Source: Nepenthes gracilis
Lineage: Eukaryota; Streptophyta; Magnoliopsida; Caryophyllales; Nepenthaceae
Assembly (NCBI GenBank): GCA_033239525.1
Contig: BSYO01000025.1
Coordinates: 12,062,001 to 12,126,000, forward strand
Length of the DNA stretch: 64,000 nucleotides
Direction: 5' to 3'
The notes beneath the pieces were generated by a model that saw only the letters and a list, made by a program, of their open reading frames with translations, was not told the origin of the DNA and ran no database searches. How positions within the stretch are numbered: position 1 is the first letter of the stretch; the number at the start of each line of letters is the position of its first letter. The translations under genes and the position numbers were made by a program. Below are positions 11,501 to 26,500 of the stretch, piece after piece.

Positions 11501-14500
11501 CCAGACTCAGTCAAGGGTTGGAAGGATTGTTTCTTTTATGTGACAGTTTCTTCTGATTGGACCCTTCCCCTTTCCAATCACCTGGGTAGGGTCAATGGCG
11601 TGTACTCCGGTGATGTCCTTGAGAGGGAGCATTGAATGGCTCGGCCTTTGACAAGGCTCGTTGAGGAGAATGTCGCCATTCTGCGTCATACGGGTCATTG
11701 GCTCATCCAAAAGGCTCTCGTTGAAGCTCAATGGGAGATGAGGATTGAAGGGGACGACGTCACCGTCATGTTGTTCCATTGGCCCAAGAGAAAACCAGGA
11801 GATCTGTTTTTTCAATATTCTCTTGAGTGGGCAGCTAGCAGGACGGTCCCACCCTTGCCTACCTATTCTGAGTACAGTCGAGCTATCGATGAGGCTTGTG
11901 AAGAGGCGTCTCCTTTGATTGCCGGCGAGCCATCACGGATGCTGGGTTCTGCTCATTCTTCTCCGGTTGATCCGATTTTTGAGGGAGCGATCGAGCAGGT
12001 TGAGGGTGATGAGCCCCCTGTTGATTCTGGTATTGTTGGAATAAATGACTCCTCAGCTGGCGGATTGGTTGAGCCGATCGATGCTCCCTTTGTAGCCGAG
12101 AATGGGGTCTCGATCTTGGTCCCTTCGTCGCCTGAGGTATCAGTCTCTACACCCCCTGCCACTTTGGTTGAGGAGGGCACCGATAACGATTAGTCGGCCT
12201 ATGGAATAATTGGAAATGGGCCAAAGGCCGTGGCTGCTGAGGAGGGATCTTGCCTGGAGGCTTCAACACATGAGTTGTCAGACACTTCGGGCATATCTCC
12301 TTCCCTTCCAGGCTTTCGTATGCCACTCTACTGCAAGCACTGCCTCTATGGCATTTGCTGCCTTTGTTTGGTACTAGACTTGAGGATTCTCTAGGTTCGT
12401 CTCATTAGGAGGGTCCATCTTTCTTGGAGGTAATGCTTCACAGAGTTTTCACTCTGCAATTATGCTGTTTATCGTTGTTCCTGTTTGACCGTTCTATTTT
12501 GCTTGACAGCCACAGTAAGTGATTCGTGTAGTGGTGGAGGCTTTGCATTAGCGAGATGTTGAGATCTCCCGCTTATCTCAATTGTACGCTGATCTTGTTG
12601 TGCTCGATGAGATGGAGATCCGAGTGAATGCTATTGTTGTTGAGGCTCTATAGAGTCAAGAGCGGGTCACTTACCTCGACTGAGAGCTTTTTGAGTCTCA
12701 AGCGAGATCGCGAGAGCTCTCAGAGGAAATATCTTGGGCTCTGGATCAGATCGCATTGCTCGAGAACACACTTCGAGAGGTTGAGCGGCAATTCGCTGAT
12801 CTCCGGAGCAAGTGTGCTCGATTTGAAGGAGATCCGAGGATTCATTTTCGTCCGGACGAAGTTGGCCGTGCACTGGATGATAGATTCTGGGATGGCATTC
12901 GTCATTGCAAATGGATCTTGTCCCTGGTCGTTTCAGACTTTCATGCTGGCTTCTTGGATCCGAGGAACGCTCTAGCTCGTCAACAATTTGATTTAGTTGA
13001 CTTCCCAGCGATAGGACAGGAGCCTTTGTTACATTTAATGGGGGGCTCCCCGCCTTAGGAACGTCGCTTGTTTGAGTCATAGACATAGGTTGCATTTTGT
13101 AATTCTCGGATGGAATCTCCTTGCAGTACATGCGTATGCTAATTCTTCAATAGATCAATTAGGCCGTCTTGATCGTTATCACTGGTGTCTTCATTTATGT
13201 TGATTTGCTTTGCTCAACATTTGTTTTGTTTTGCCGACTAAGCGTTGTTGTTGCTGTTGCCAGGCTTGATTGGACATATTTGTCCATCTGTACTCTTTCC
13301 CACGAAGGGATGTCGTAGCATTGGGAAAGCCTCTCGGTAGCCAACTAGGTTTGATTGTCATAGTCGTCGCGTTCTGACGAAGGCTAGACCATCGCCTGCA
13401 CTTAACCTATGGTGCTTGGCCTCGCTAGAGGGAGTTGTCGCACTTGTGCGTTTGGTGTTAGTCCATTGACCGTCATCGATTGATGGTGTTCATTCCTGTT
13501 GGAGGAAGTTGTCGCACGCATGTTGAAAAGCCCCCTAAGGTTTTGTTTTATGTTGGTTGCTTGAAAGGGAGGGTTTGACTTTTGTCTTTAAGCCCCCATC
13601 CCGTTGCATTCGACCTTGTTCGTATTTCTCGGTTTGTTAGACTGAGGTTTAGGGTTCAACCTTCTTTGGGCTGTTCGGTTGCTTGAATTGAGGTTCTGAC
13701 CATGCTTTGACGGGTTGGTTTACGGGTGAAGAATTTCACTCGACTTAGAGGCAGTGTAGGCCTTTGAATTTATACAATCACTTAAGAATTCAAATGGACA
13801 TGAGCAACAAGATAAGTAAATGACTAATTTATTAATTGAAATGTGTTAACATCATTCAAGTAGTTTGCATGACATGCTCAGGGCTTACTTGTGCTCAACG
13901 AGGATTTACTGATTGTACTTCTTGAGGTGGATGGCTTTCCATGTCCTTAGGAACAGTTTTTCATTGTGGGTGCTTAGCTTGTATGTCCGGTTTGGAGAAT
14001 CCACTGAGACTAGGAATGATCCCTCATAATTAGGGGACAACTTGTTCATGTAGGCAGTTTTGCCTGTTACCTCCATATTGTGTAGAGCTAGATCTCCCAC
14101 CTTGAGTTGGGACGCCTTCACCTTCTTGTCGTAGTATCGAGTAATCTGTTATTGATAAGTTGCCGTGCATAGCCATACTGTGTCTCGGGCTTCTTCAAGC
14201 AAGTCGAGATACTCTTTGAGTTGCTAGGAATTGCTTTGTGGGTTGAAACTTTTGACTCGGAGGCTGGACAAACCAATTTCTACAGGAATGACTGCTTTAA
14301 TCCCGTAGCGTAAATTGAAGGGTGTTCTTTGTGTAGGTTTCCTTGGTATCGTTCGGTAAGACCACAACACGGAAGGTAGTTCGTCCCCCCGAGAGCCCCC
14401 TGTGTCTTCAAGTTTCGTCTTTAACACGTATAGTAAGGTGCGATTCGTTACTTTCACTTAACAATTTGCTTATAGATAGGCAACGGAAGTATGAACCAGC

Positions 14501-17500
14501 CGGATTCCCAAACTTGTGCAGTACTTGGTGAACTCGGCAATTCCAAATCTACATACAATGCTTTACCTAATGAACTATCTGTCGTTTTGTTCGGTGATCC
14601 GTGCCAGCGGAGAGGCTTCTACCTATTTCGTAAAGTAGTTGATGCCGACTATGATGAATTTCCTCTACCTGGATGTGACGGCCAGTAAGCCTAATATGTC
14701 GAGCCCCCACTGTGTGAACGGTCATGGTGACTGCAGGATCTACAACTCTGTATATGGTTGATGTGGAATGTTGCCGTGGACTTGACAGTTCTTGCACTTT
14801 TTTAAGAATTTCATGGCATCTTTCTCAATTGTCTGCCAATAGTAGCCTTACTGCATGATCTTGAATGCTAAGTTTTTGTCGCCAATGTGTGATTTGCTGA
14901 TTTTGAGGTGCACATTGCTTAGCCCGTAGTCAGCTTCTTTTGTCGTGAGACACCGCATGTAAGGGACTAAATAACCTTGTTGGTATAATCTCCCATTCAT
15001 AATGGTGTATTATCCAATTGTCTTCTTGATGCACTTGGCATCATCCGGATTCTCCAGTAGAAGGCCTTCAGTGAGGGACCTTCGGTAGGGAATCATCCAG
15101 TCATCGCCATCAGAGATTTGGAGGATCTCTTGCTTTGGGACTTCAGTGCTCGCGATTGCAAGAACTTCTTGTATGTCTCAGGTGTATTGCTCGGGATTTC
15201 CGGTTGCTGCCATCTTTGCCAGCTGATCCGCCTTCCAATTTTCCTCCATCAGAACGTGGAGTATTTTCACCCTATCGAAAACTTCGTTCAGGCCCTTCGC
15301 ATTAGCAAGGTATCTCTTGAGTAATGGGCTAGACCCTTCAAAATTTCCGGTGACCTAGTTGACGATCAGCTTTGAGTCACTGTAGACGATAAGGTTTTTC
15401 GCCGAGCATTCCTTTTCCAGTTGGAGCCTACCAATAGGGCTTCATACTCACAACATTGTTGGTGTTCGGGAGTCGAAGAGTCATTGAGTATTTCATTTCT
15501 GACCTATCTAGAGTCCTCAAGACCACGTTTGCTCTGCTTCCTAATTGCGTCGATGACCCATCCATATATAAGATCCATGATTCAACTTCTTCTTGCTGGT
15601 GGGTATCTTTGCTCATACCAAGGACATCTGGAATCGGGGTCGCCGTTTTGACTATGAAGTTCACGAGGTTTGACTTTTTATGGTTAGCTGGGGTCGGAAT
15701 TCCACGTCAAACTCTCCCAATTTAACAATCCATTTGATCAGCCACCCTGGACATACCAGGTTTTGGAGAATCCCTTTCAACGGTTGGTCCGTTAGGATGA
15801 TGATCTTGTGGGCCTGGAAGTATGGTCATAGTTTCCTAACGGAGTAAACCAGCACCAGAGCCATCCTCACGGCGTGCGGGTAACAAGTTTCAGTGTTTGG
15901 TAGGACTTTGTTGTTGTGGTAGACCGGTCGTTCACCTCGGACTCTTGCCTAATTAGGACTGATTTGGGGTTGTGTTCTGAGATTGTAAGGTAGAGGAATA
16001 AATCTTCACCTTTTTTTGGAGAGGTCAGGAGAGGTGGACTGGCAAGGTAGTCCTTCAGTTCTTGGAAGGCTGCCTGGCATTCGGCAGTCCACCAGGAACT
16101 GTTCGCCTTCGTCCCACTTAGCGCCTTGAAGAAGAGGAGAAACTTTTCTGGTGACTTTGCGAGGAACTGGGAGAGCGTTGCGAGCCTCCCAGTGAGCCTC
16201 TGAACTTCCTTCCCTGACCGGGGTGGATTCGTTTTCGTGATGGCTTTTATCTTCTCAGGGTTTGCTTCGATCCCCTGGTGAGAGACGATAAAGCCTAGAA
16301 ATTTACTTGAAGTTACGCCAAACACACATTTCATTGGATTCAATTTCATCTAGTTTGCTTGGAATACTTAGAAGGCTTCTCTGAGATCGTGAATATGGTC
16401 TTCACAAACACTTGCAGAATATTCCTGTATTGTAGTTGTATATAATTGAAATTGGCTTCCACCTCATTCTTTAAGATTCATTATTGTTAGAAATCTTTAT
16501 TTGACATCTTGCACTCACTAAAACACCTTTGGCCACTAAAACACCTTTGGCCTCTAAGTGTTTGTTGGGTCTGGTTTCAATCCTTCACCAAAACCTCGAT
16601 TTTGATATCTTTATATTCAGTTTTCAATTCTGAATCACTTTCTAGTTTCTACTCTTTGTTTTTGTATTTCACTTGTCTGTTTGTGAATTTAAGTATTGTT
16701 TTTCAAGAGGATTATTAACTGGAGCCGCAACATCTGCTGAGAATCTGGAGATGATTCTCTTAATTTACTTTTGAAATTATTTTTAAATACATATTTTTCT
16801 TCTTGTACTGAAAATCCATAGACATATTTGCCTAGGTCACATTTGTTATTATCTATGCTTCCATTTTTTATGTTCAAATAAATGAACATTGAGAAACATA
16901 TACGATAACAGTTTTTGTCATTTCTTTTAAGCATGCTTTTTCGGTGAACTGAATACTATTTTAATTTTCCTGTTTCCAGTTTTTGTGCTATCAAAAAACA
17001 CGGAGAGTAACTTATTGATGTGACAGAAGGAAAGTTTTATATTAACTCCTTTTTGCTACTGAAATTCTCTGTCCCCCTCTTTCTCATTGACACAAGGGCA
17101 AGTGGCCCGATCCGCATCGGTAATAGCAGTTTGATTAGTTGTTCATAATTAGATTAAGAGCCACCGTGTGAAAGATTACGGAGGTTCTGGCTTGTAATGT
17201 TTGGTTGCCAGAGTGGTGTGGGTTGTGGTCACTGGTACTTGGAGGAGGCATCAGCAGGGGAGTTGTGGTGAGATGCATGCAACAAAACAGCCAAATATGG
17301 CATTGTCACTGTCATCCTAGTTGTTTGCCTTGGGGGTTAGACGAGTGAGCAGGTGAGGATGACATGTTAACATTAATGTGGTGATTTCCAGATTAGATTG
17401 GCACAATATGAAACTATTAATTAATGTTTTAGATTGGCACAATATGAAACTGTGAATTAATGTTTTCTGGTATGACAACATCATGAAAAATTCTGGTTGC

Positions 17501-20500
17501 GAAAATGGTGAAGACAGGGAATTGCAACAATGGAGACAATTATAAGCTTCTTTCATTTCCTTCTAATTTTTTTTTTTTTCAATCAAACAAAATCTCTTTG
17601 ATTAACTCAAAGAAAGAAAATCAGAAGGCAACTATGCGGTGCATTCGACTCCCATAGAGCACGCATTGCCAATCCAGTTGGTACTTCTTTTTATTGATTC
17701 TTAGTTCTTGATGCTAGCTACCAAACAAGGAATAATAACCTTAAGCCAAAGGCTAGAGAATGAGGGGAGAAATTTGCTCTTGTTCAAAGGAGAGTCATCC
17801 AGTTGGATGTGGAAGGGTAATGGTATTAAGGAGAGAGAGGTCTCTTCCCCTAACATATGTAGATGGTGCAGAGGTGTATATTCTCATTCTGCTCGGAAAT
17901 TCTCTCAATAGAAGACAATTAGAGTGTGATAGAATGGGTATCAACATGTTGAACGATGAAGCAGAAGAAAAGTTGAATAATGAACTACGGAAAAAGACTA
18001 TTTCTACATAGGTTCTAATGTAATGTTTGTTTTAGTTGTTTATAAGGATCATAATTATAGCTTTTACATAACATACTCCTATTTAAAGATAAAAGTTATA
18101 CAAATGCAAAAGAAAATCTTATAGAAACTGTATACAGATCAGAAGCCAATAAAAAAATGTTAGAAAACATGACTTTAAACTACGTTGTTTTTGCTGGATA
18201 ACTCAAATTTACTGTCTTTCTACTTATTTTGATTTTTACTATTCTTCTTTGTTCAATGAAATACTTTGTATTGCAAAGGGATGGAATGACCTGTTGAGAA
18301 AGGAAGAGGAACAAGAGAAACAAACATTAGGTCAAAATGTAAAAAATCCAAAGCTAAAGAAGGGAACAAACTGGGTGTTGGCGAATGGCTGTTTGTCAAG
18401 CTATTGTGACAAGTTTTATTTGAGTCTGAAACAAAACTATAGCAAAAACATCAAGAGGAGACCCAGATATTCCAGAGAAATTTTGTATGCTGTATTCCAA
18501 AGCCATTCGTTTCTCACAACTGGAAACATTTAGTATTTCATCACACTGATCTTCCTGAACCCATAAAATATGTACGTTTACATCTATAACCAAGATTGTT
18601 GTGTTGATCTCAAACAAATAAAAATTTCATAAGAAATTGGGAAAACACTAGATGTCTTTGGAGTCTTGAACTTCCATATCCATAAATTAAATGCCCCAAG
18701 TCCATTATGAATATATACAAAGGACAATAGTTCAAACTATATGGAGACTATGAAAATCAATTTGTCATTTCTTCTAGACATTCTTCTTTTAACAAAAACT
18801 TTATTTATTTTTGTAAGATTTATATTTAGACCATTTGAGATGTAGGCAGGCAATCTCGTTGCAATGTAGGGTAGCATTGTGAACATCTAATTCTTTTCAG
18901 ACTGCATGATGTGGTAGTCTTATTTACCGGGCCACCTTTTTAGTTATGTAGATAGGGAAGGGGAAAAAGGAGAACAAAAGATTAAAAGAAGGTGAGGAGG
19001 GAATTCAGATGAGAGGGGAGAAAAGTTGAGAGGGGATCACAATCAATCATCAAGTATTCAATAACCTTACGCCCTAATAAAAACATAATACCTAGGCTCT
19101 TTGTATGGAAAACTAGAAACCCGATTCAAGTAGGAAACTTTTTCAACTAGGAAAAGTAGTAAGTACCAGAATATTAGAGTAGATCTAAATATCCTAATCC
19201 CAAAACCTTTTCCGAAATAATTCTTCCCAGTGCACCTATCAGTAGTTGCATCAATTGGCTGACATAAATTAATTCACCGCCACCAGTTAGTTACCTTTTG
19301 CCTCCCCACATTAAGCCTCCTTTTTTAGTTTTAGATGTGTTTATATTATCTAGATCTTTGACAACTTGATTTACACTTGGTTGTGACCCTGGACTACTTT
19401 TTTTATATCTTTGTTTCCCAGTGATGGCAAGCTAGATATTGTGGTTCCGTCATTTGTGCACTACCTAGAGGTACTAGAAGGATCAGATGGGGATAAGATG
19501 CCAGGTTTGCTTTGATTGCTGCTTCATTCTAAAGAAATCTTTGAACACAAATGAGTGATATTCTTGGTATATTTTTAACTATCATTAATGGTCACTGGGG
19601 TCTGCTTTATTTTCTCTTGGTAGTTGGTACTCTTTTTGGATAGCAAAAAGTGTGACTTGAAAAGTTAGAAAGCAACTGAAAAATAAATGGCTCTAAGGAT
19701 GCTTCCCTTTAATTCATAATCATAGCATTTGTCATTCTCTATAAATGTAGGATGGCCTGTCTTTCACCAGTCAACTGTACATGCCAGCCCTCTCCTCTAT
19801 GACATTGACAAGGATGGTGTTAGAGAAATTGCTTTGGCTACATACAATGGTGAAGTCCTCTTTTTAAGGTGCAAATGCTCATATTGTAACTATGGATATG
19901 TTCTGGTTATACTTGATCTTCATTGTGGTGGATGCCACACCATAGTATTGATTTGAAATGGTTTTATTTGGTTTAGAGTCTCAGGCTATATGATGTCAGA
20001 CAAGCTAGTTATTCCCCGGAGGAGAGTTCGTAAAGATTGGTTTGTGGGATTGTATTCTGATCCAGTGGATCGTTCTCATCCAGATGTTAAAGATGATATT
20101 CTAATTCAGGAGGCTGCTGACATGGATCTAACATCTCGTAAGCTATTATCACCTAAGTTTTTCGTTAGCATTATTTCTTGCCATTTACCTCCTCTGCTTG
20201 TTAGCTGTCTCAAATGAATTTATTTATTTTTTTTCCCTTTTCGATATAGGGGGTTTATAGGTAAGATCCTCCAATGACCTTGTATGCTTGGTTGTTGGGA
20301 TGAAATTTTAGTAGTAGAAGGCTTCTGAAAATATGTGAAGATGATATGTTGTTGGAGACATTACAAAGTGATTGTATGCACTTCGTAATGCATCTGCATT
20401 GGTGTTGCTTGATGTTACAATGATGGTTTGTAGATGTGCCAAATTAATTCAAATCTGCTGGTGTGATGTGGACCAAGTCTCCTTTTGTTGATAAATGAAG

Positions 20501-23500
20501 TATGAGTTATTTCAACTTGGTCAATGACATTAGCTGATTTCTTATTTGTCTGATATATTGTATGCAAAGGATAAACAAATATTGGAAATGGATGGTAAAT
20601 GTTGTCTGGTTTCTGGTTTATATACGGTGTCTAATAAGTTGGTTGGTTCTCATTTCATTTTGCCATTGATGGTACTTTTTTGTGTCAAATGATTGGGGAA
20701 GTTTTCTATTGTGCACAAACCTTTAAAAAATAGAAATGAATTTTGAGATTATTTGTAATGTAGATTTTAAGATCCTTTGTAGCTTTTCTTATTTTATCAA
20801 ATTATGATTATGACTTGAACCCCTTCTGAGGGGTTCTTCCTGTATTTTTGAAGTTGGTGGCTCGTTAGAAGTTTCATGGATGTATTCCTTATTCCTATTA
20901 CTTCTGTTCTGTCTGGTTTTGTTCAGTCTTTGTCTATTAAGAATATTGGTATGGATGCTGATGTAATAGATCAAAAAGAGATTTTCTTTGGGAAAACGAG
21001 ACCCTTAGTCAGCTCTGATGTTTACCTGCCTGAGGTTGTTGTAGTTCAAACATTGGTAACATGATGTGAAATAACATCACTGTAGTGTGAATAATAAGTA
21101 CCTGATGAATTATGAATTCAATACATCCTATTTAGTAGAAAGAAAGATGGAATGTTCTTGCTCATTAGCAGACCATCACTTATTCAACGAAGTCAAATGG
21201 TTAGGTAATTGCTATGGTGGGGAAATGCTCAGAATTTTCAGTCATAGAGCTGGATTCCCTTATGGTTAAATTCATAACAGTAAGTAGCCTACAATACGAT
21301 GGTGTTGCCATGTTCATCTTTCAGTTTACGTTCTCCATCGAGAATCACATAGTATGCTAGCATGCGGTACAAAAGTGCTTTGGGAAACTCTTTTAACTAT
21401 GGTCTTAACTCTTTTAACCTGCAAGTGGTGATACTTTCTCTCTCACAATGTGATGTACAAACTACATACTCATCTTCCTTTTCTCATTCAGCTGATCGAC
21501 TGCTGTCATGGTAGTGCTCAAACCAAAATCAAATGGATATTTAAGTATAGCACATCAGTGTCAAGCTCCATGCCCATATGGTAAAGAGCAATTTAGTAGA
21601 GTATATGATGAAATTTTATGCAATAACTATGTTTCTATGTTATCAAAGCTAATAATATATTTGCCATGCATAAATCTAGTTACCAATTTAGACAAAGAAA
21701 GAACTTTTTATGGAGCAAGGACTTGATATTACATGTCCTGCTCTATGTTTTTGCAGGGAAAGAATGAGTCTAGCACATTTTAACATACTAGAGGGCCCAA
21801 CTAAGTAGCATGCCCCAGTTTGCAAACCCAGCAAGCCTACTAAGTGTTTCATAGCACCCTTATTGCTACCAAAGAGGTATGCTCCACTTGTACCATCGAT
21901 CAACCTAGATTGTATGCCTTGTCCTTGGTCCATTCTCTCAACCTGATGCGTACTGTGACCTAGACATTTGTGATTGAGACTCCTCTAAAGAAGCATGCTT
22001 GGGATGTAATGCATGGAATACATAATGCCCTGCTGGACTGTATCACAACATCTGTGGAAAGGAAAAACAATTTTAAAGCATCCTGTGTTAGCTAAATTAG
22101 AGACAATATTATTAGCAAAAGATATATTTTTATTGTACATAATCCCTAGCATATTTCCTAGTTTAGGAGATTGTTAGCAACTGTACAGTTACATATGAAG
22201 AGAAGTTGTTGGATTGTTATCCTAATTGTAGTTCATAATTGCTTGATTATAGGATGTAATTAGGAAATGATTTTAATTATTTAATCAGAAGGACCCTCCT
22301 TTGTGTGAGCATTTAGACAAAGAAACAAATTAACATGGCATCAGTGACCAAAAAAATCAAATTGTGGTTCTTGGTTACCTGTGTTGAAAGACTTGTCTTA
22401 CTCTTGGGATTTGCTCTATTTTTTGTTTTTTTTTGTTTTTAATTCTTCATGATTTTATTCGTTGTCTTGGCCCTAAGGTGAAAGTCCTAGGACCCTCAAA
22501 GTATACCGGTAAGCGTAACACTAAAGAACTTGATAATTTTCTTTGGTGCATGGAACATTTTTATATGCAATGCATATTAATGATGATGTCAGAAAAATAA
22601 GTACTTGTCCTCTATATCTTTAGTATTATACCATGCTATGGTGGAGGAGGCGCCATGGTGACATTGAATAGGGTGTATGCACCTTGGACTCATTGGATGA
22701 GTTCAAGAGGGAACTCAAATACTAGTTTTATTTGGAGAATGTAGAGGAGATGGGCATGAAGAAGTTATGTGGTATTAAGCACACTGGTGCCATCAATGGC
22801 TTCATCAAAGAGTATTCCACTTTGATGCCAGAGATTCTTGACATGACAAAGAAGAATTGCTTACTCTACTTTATGGAAGGCTTACAAAGATGGACGGAGT
22901 AAGAGTTAAAGAAGTGGAATGTTTAAGATCTTGCTTTAATCATAACGGTGGCGGAGTCGTTAATAGGGTTTCAACACAATGTGAAGAAGGACAAGCCAAG
23001 GAATGGTGCTTCCAACAAAGGTGGGGGAGACAGACCCCACTACAATGGAAGTAAACCACCTACTTATGGAGACAAGAGCAAAGCGAAGGTCAAGGGGAAG
23101 TCCAGCGTTGAGAACAAGGAGCAGCGCATGTTTCAACAATTAGAGTGTTTCCTTTGTGGAGGAGATCACTATGTTCGGGACTGTCCTCAATTAAAGCTGC
23201 TTGATGCCATAGTCTTGGCCTATGAGGAAATGACGTAGGTGGAAGCAATCATGGGATTGATGCAGTTCTTAAGCTAGATCTTTAGTAGAGTCAATGCGAA
23301 GGCAAAGAATAATGAAGCCCCGAAGGTGTAGGTTAAGCCAGGGAAAGCCTTGATATTTATGGAAGCCAAGGTGAATGGAGTGATCACCAAGGCATTGGTC
23401 GACACGGGAGCTTCACATAACTTTATAACCGCAAGTGATGCCATGAGGCTAGGATTACAATACACCAAGGAGCTAGGCTGGATGAAGGCCATCAACTCTT

Positions 23501-26500
23501 CATTACAACCCTATCCTAGTTGCGTATGGTGTTCCCATTCACTTGGGAGAGTGGAAGGGCATCGTGGACTTAGCAGTAGTGACCATGGATGTTTACCATA
23601 TGGTGCTAGGCATGGAATTCATGAGTACAATGGTGCCTCCATCCTTCCTAGGCAACAATATTATGCAAATCTTGATGGGGGCATCAGTCTTATGTTGTAC
23701 CCATTAAACGGGAGAAGGTAGGAGCTCAGGTATTGTTGGATCTTCAGTTCTCAAATGGATTTAAGCGGGGCGAGGAATCATACTTGGCTGCAATGAAGGA
23801 GGAGATTAACGTGCAAAGCTCCCTTGAAGTACCTAAGGATATCGCTGGAGTGCTCGAAGAATATAAGGAGGTGATGTCACCAGACTACCGAAGAAACTCC
23901 CACCTTAGCAGGAAGTTGACCATCTAATTGAGTTGGAGCCTAGTGCCAAGCCGCCAACCATGGGACCCTACTGTGTGGCTCCACTAGAGTTGGAAGAGCC
24001 GAGAAGGCAACTAAAATAGTTGCTAGACATTGGATTTATTTAGCTTTCTAAGGCCCCCTTTGGTGCCTTGATACTATACAAAAGAAGCATGATGGAAGTT
24101 TTCGTATGTGTATCGATTACCGGGCACTCAGCAAGGTGATTGTGAAAAATAAGTACTCGATTCCATTGGTGGAGGATCTTCTTGATCAACTTGGGAGAGC
24201 TCAGTGGTCCTCCAAGCTAGACTTGTGATCAGGGTATTGACAAAATATGGATTGCGGAGAGAGTTGAGCCAAAGACGACATGTGTAACAAAGTATAGATC
24301 TTTCGAGTTCTTAGTCATGCCTTTTAGCTTGACTAATGCCCCAACTACTTTTTGCACATTAATGAACAAAATCTTCCACCCCTTATTAGACAAATTTGCT
24401 ATGGTATACTAGATGATATCGTGGTGTGTAGTGAATATCTACAAGACCATATAGAGCATTTGAGGCAGGTCTTTTAGGTGCTATGTGACAAGAAGCTCTG
24501 TGTTAAACCAGAGAAGTGCTCATTTGCCTAGGATGAGGTGATGCTATTGGGACATCAAATACGGGGAGGAAAATCTACATGGACAAGGCTAAGGTTCGGA
24601 CTATCCAAGAGGGGCAGCCACCTAAGAACGCCTTTGGGTTATAGCTATTCCTTGGCTTGGTGCACTACTACAAACGTTTTATCTATGGCTATTTGGCAAG
24701 GGCCATTCTCTCGATAAATCTATTCAAAAAGAAGATAACCTCGGAGTGGAGGGAGGTGCTCTTTGTTGACCTTTTAGGGGACATGTTGTAATGGGAAGCT
24801 GGGCAAGCCTATCGGGATGCATTTGAGGACTTGAAGCATGCTGCGAATGAGTCGGTCCTTGCATTGTCCAGTTACTCCAAATCTTTCGAAGTTCGTTTGG
24901 ATGCTTCTATCTTTGCCATCAGTAGGGTGTTTATCCAATGTGAACATCCTATCGCTTACGAGAGTCACAAATTGAATGACATTGAGAGGCGGTACCCCAT
25001 AGACGATAAGAAAATGACTGCCATCATACATTGCTTTTTGGTTTGAATACATTGAAAGTAGGTTTATCATTTGGACATACAATGTGACGGCTAATTACTT
25101 CCAGCAACAAAAGAAAAGTTCTAGGCAGGCTTGTTGGTAGGACTTCTTGGCCGAGTTTGATTATGATATGGTCTACAAGCAAGGTAAGACCAACATTATT
25201 GTTGATGCTCTAAGTCGTAAATTCACACTTACAGAAGTGAGTATGCAATATTTGTGATTGTATTAAGGAGGGACTGACACATGACCTTTTAGCCACGAGA
25301 CTAGTAGAGATGGCTAAGGAGGGTAAGACCCATTGATTTTAGGAGATAAATGGGTTACTCTATACGATGGGCAACTGCATCTATGTGTCCAAGTGGGGGA
25401 ATCTTCGTAGGGAGCTAATAAACGAATGCCATGACTCAAAGTCGGCCAGACATCTTGGAATGCATTGCACAGTGGCTCCACTAGAGATGGCATATTATTG
25501 GCCTCAAGTGCGGGATGATGTGGAAAATTATATGCGGAATTGTCTTGTGTGCCAACAATACAATGTAGAACAAAGGCAACTCGTAGGCTTACTAGAACCC
25601 CTTTTGATTCCAGAGTGACTGTGGGAATGTATCCATATGGACGTTATCTCAGCATTGTCGGAGCAATTCCATCATGGTGGTGGTGGACCAATTATCTAAT
25701 TGTGGCACTTTCATTCCCGCCCCATGGGACTGCACGACTGAGGTAGTTGCCCACCTATTATTCAAGAACATGGTGAAGTATTAGAGTCTCCCTCGGACTA
25801 TTGTTAGTGATCGCAACCTTTGCTTCATGGGGGAGTTTTAGAGGGTGCTTTTCAAGCTCATGGGGTTTGATCTTTATTTTTCTATGAGATTTTACCTGTA
25901 AATAAATAACTAGACAAAACTGGTGAATGTCTTGTTGGAGTTATTGCAAAGGCATTTTGTTGGCACCAATCAATGGGATTGGGCCAAACTACTTGACGGG
26001 GCACAATTCTCCTACACCATGCAAAGGAGTGAGGCGATACAACGAAGCCCATTTGAGATTGTTCTAGGGCATCAACTCCTCTCCTCTTAGACAGTAGTAA
26101 TGGGATATATAGGTACTATCCCTTCTACCAATAAATTTGCTAGGATGGAATGAGTATATAGACATGGCTAGAGTTTACCTTATTGAGGCTTTCAAGAAGA
26201 TGAAGAAGTGGGCGGAGTTGCATCAGAGGCCTCTAGAGTTCAAAGTAGGTGACCTAGTGATGGTAAAGCTACTACCATAACAATTGAAGGTTTTTAGTAA
26301 GTACACAAATGGTTAGTATGACGTTATGACGGACTGTATCTCATTGTGAATAAGGTGGGGAAGGTATCCTATCATGTGGAGTTGCCACCGAAACTCCACA
26401 TTCACCCGGTGTTCCATGTAAGTTTTCTCAAGCCATATTATGCAGACATGGAAGATACTAGCAAAGGCAAGTCACATAGAGCCCCAATCATGACCATGAC

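Larger units (their letters stand above)
8947..16415 (-). mobile_element. Second Tat-lineage Ty3 element in DEX1 intron 2, 5'-truncated
   Basis: On the minus strand it starts inside the reverse transcriptase (about 16415) and continues through RNase H, the second RNase H, integrase and a long 3' region to a probable 3' LTR at about 8947-9741. It has no 5' LTR, gag or protease. Many C-to-T type changes and stops make it older than the copy at 1-7326, with which it shares order and motifs. The 3' region holds plus-strand ORFs antisense to pol. Confidence 0.85.

Noticed and set aside
17708..18533. Charged frames in intron 2 as a nested gene
   Set aside because: No homology recognised, no promoter, and the two frames cannot be joined with good splice sites.
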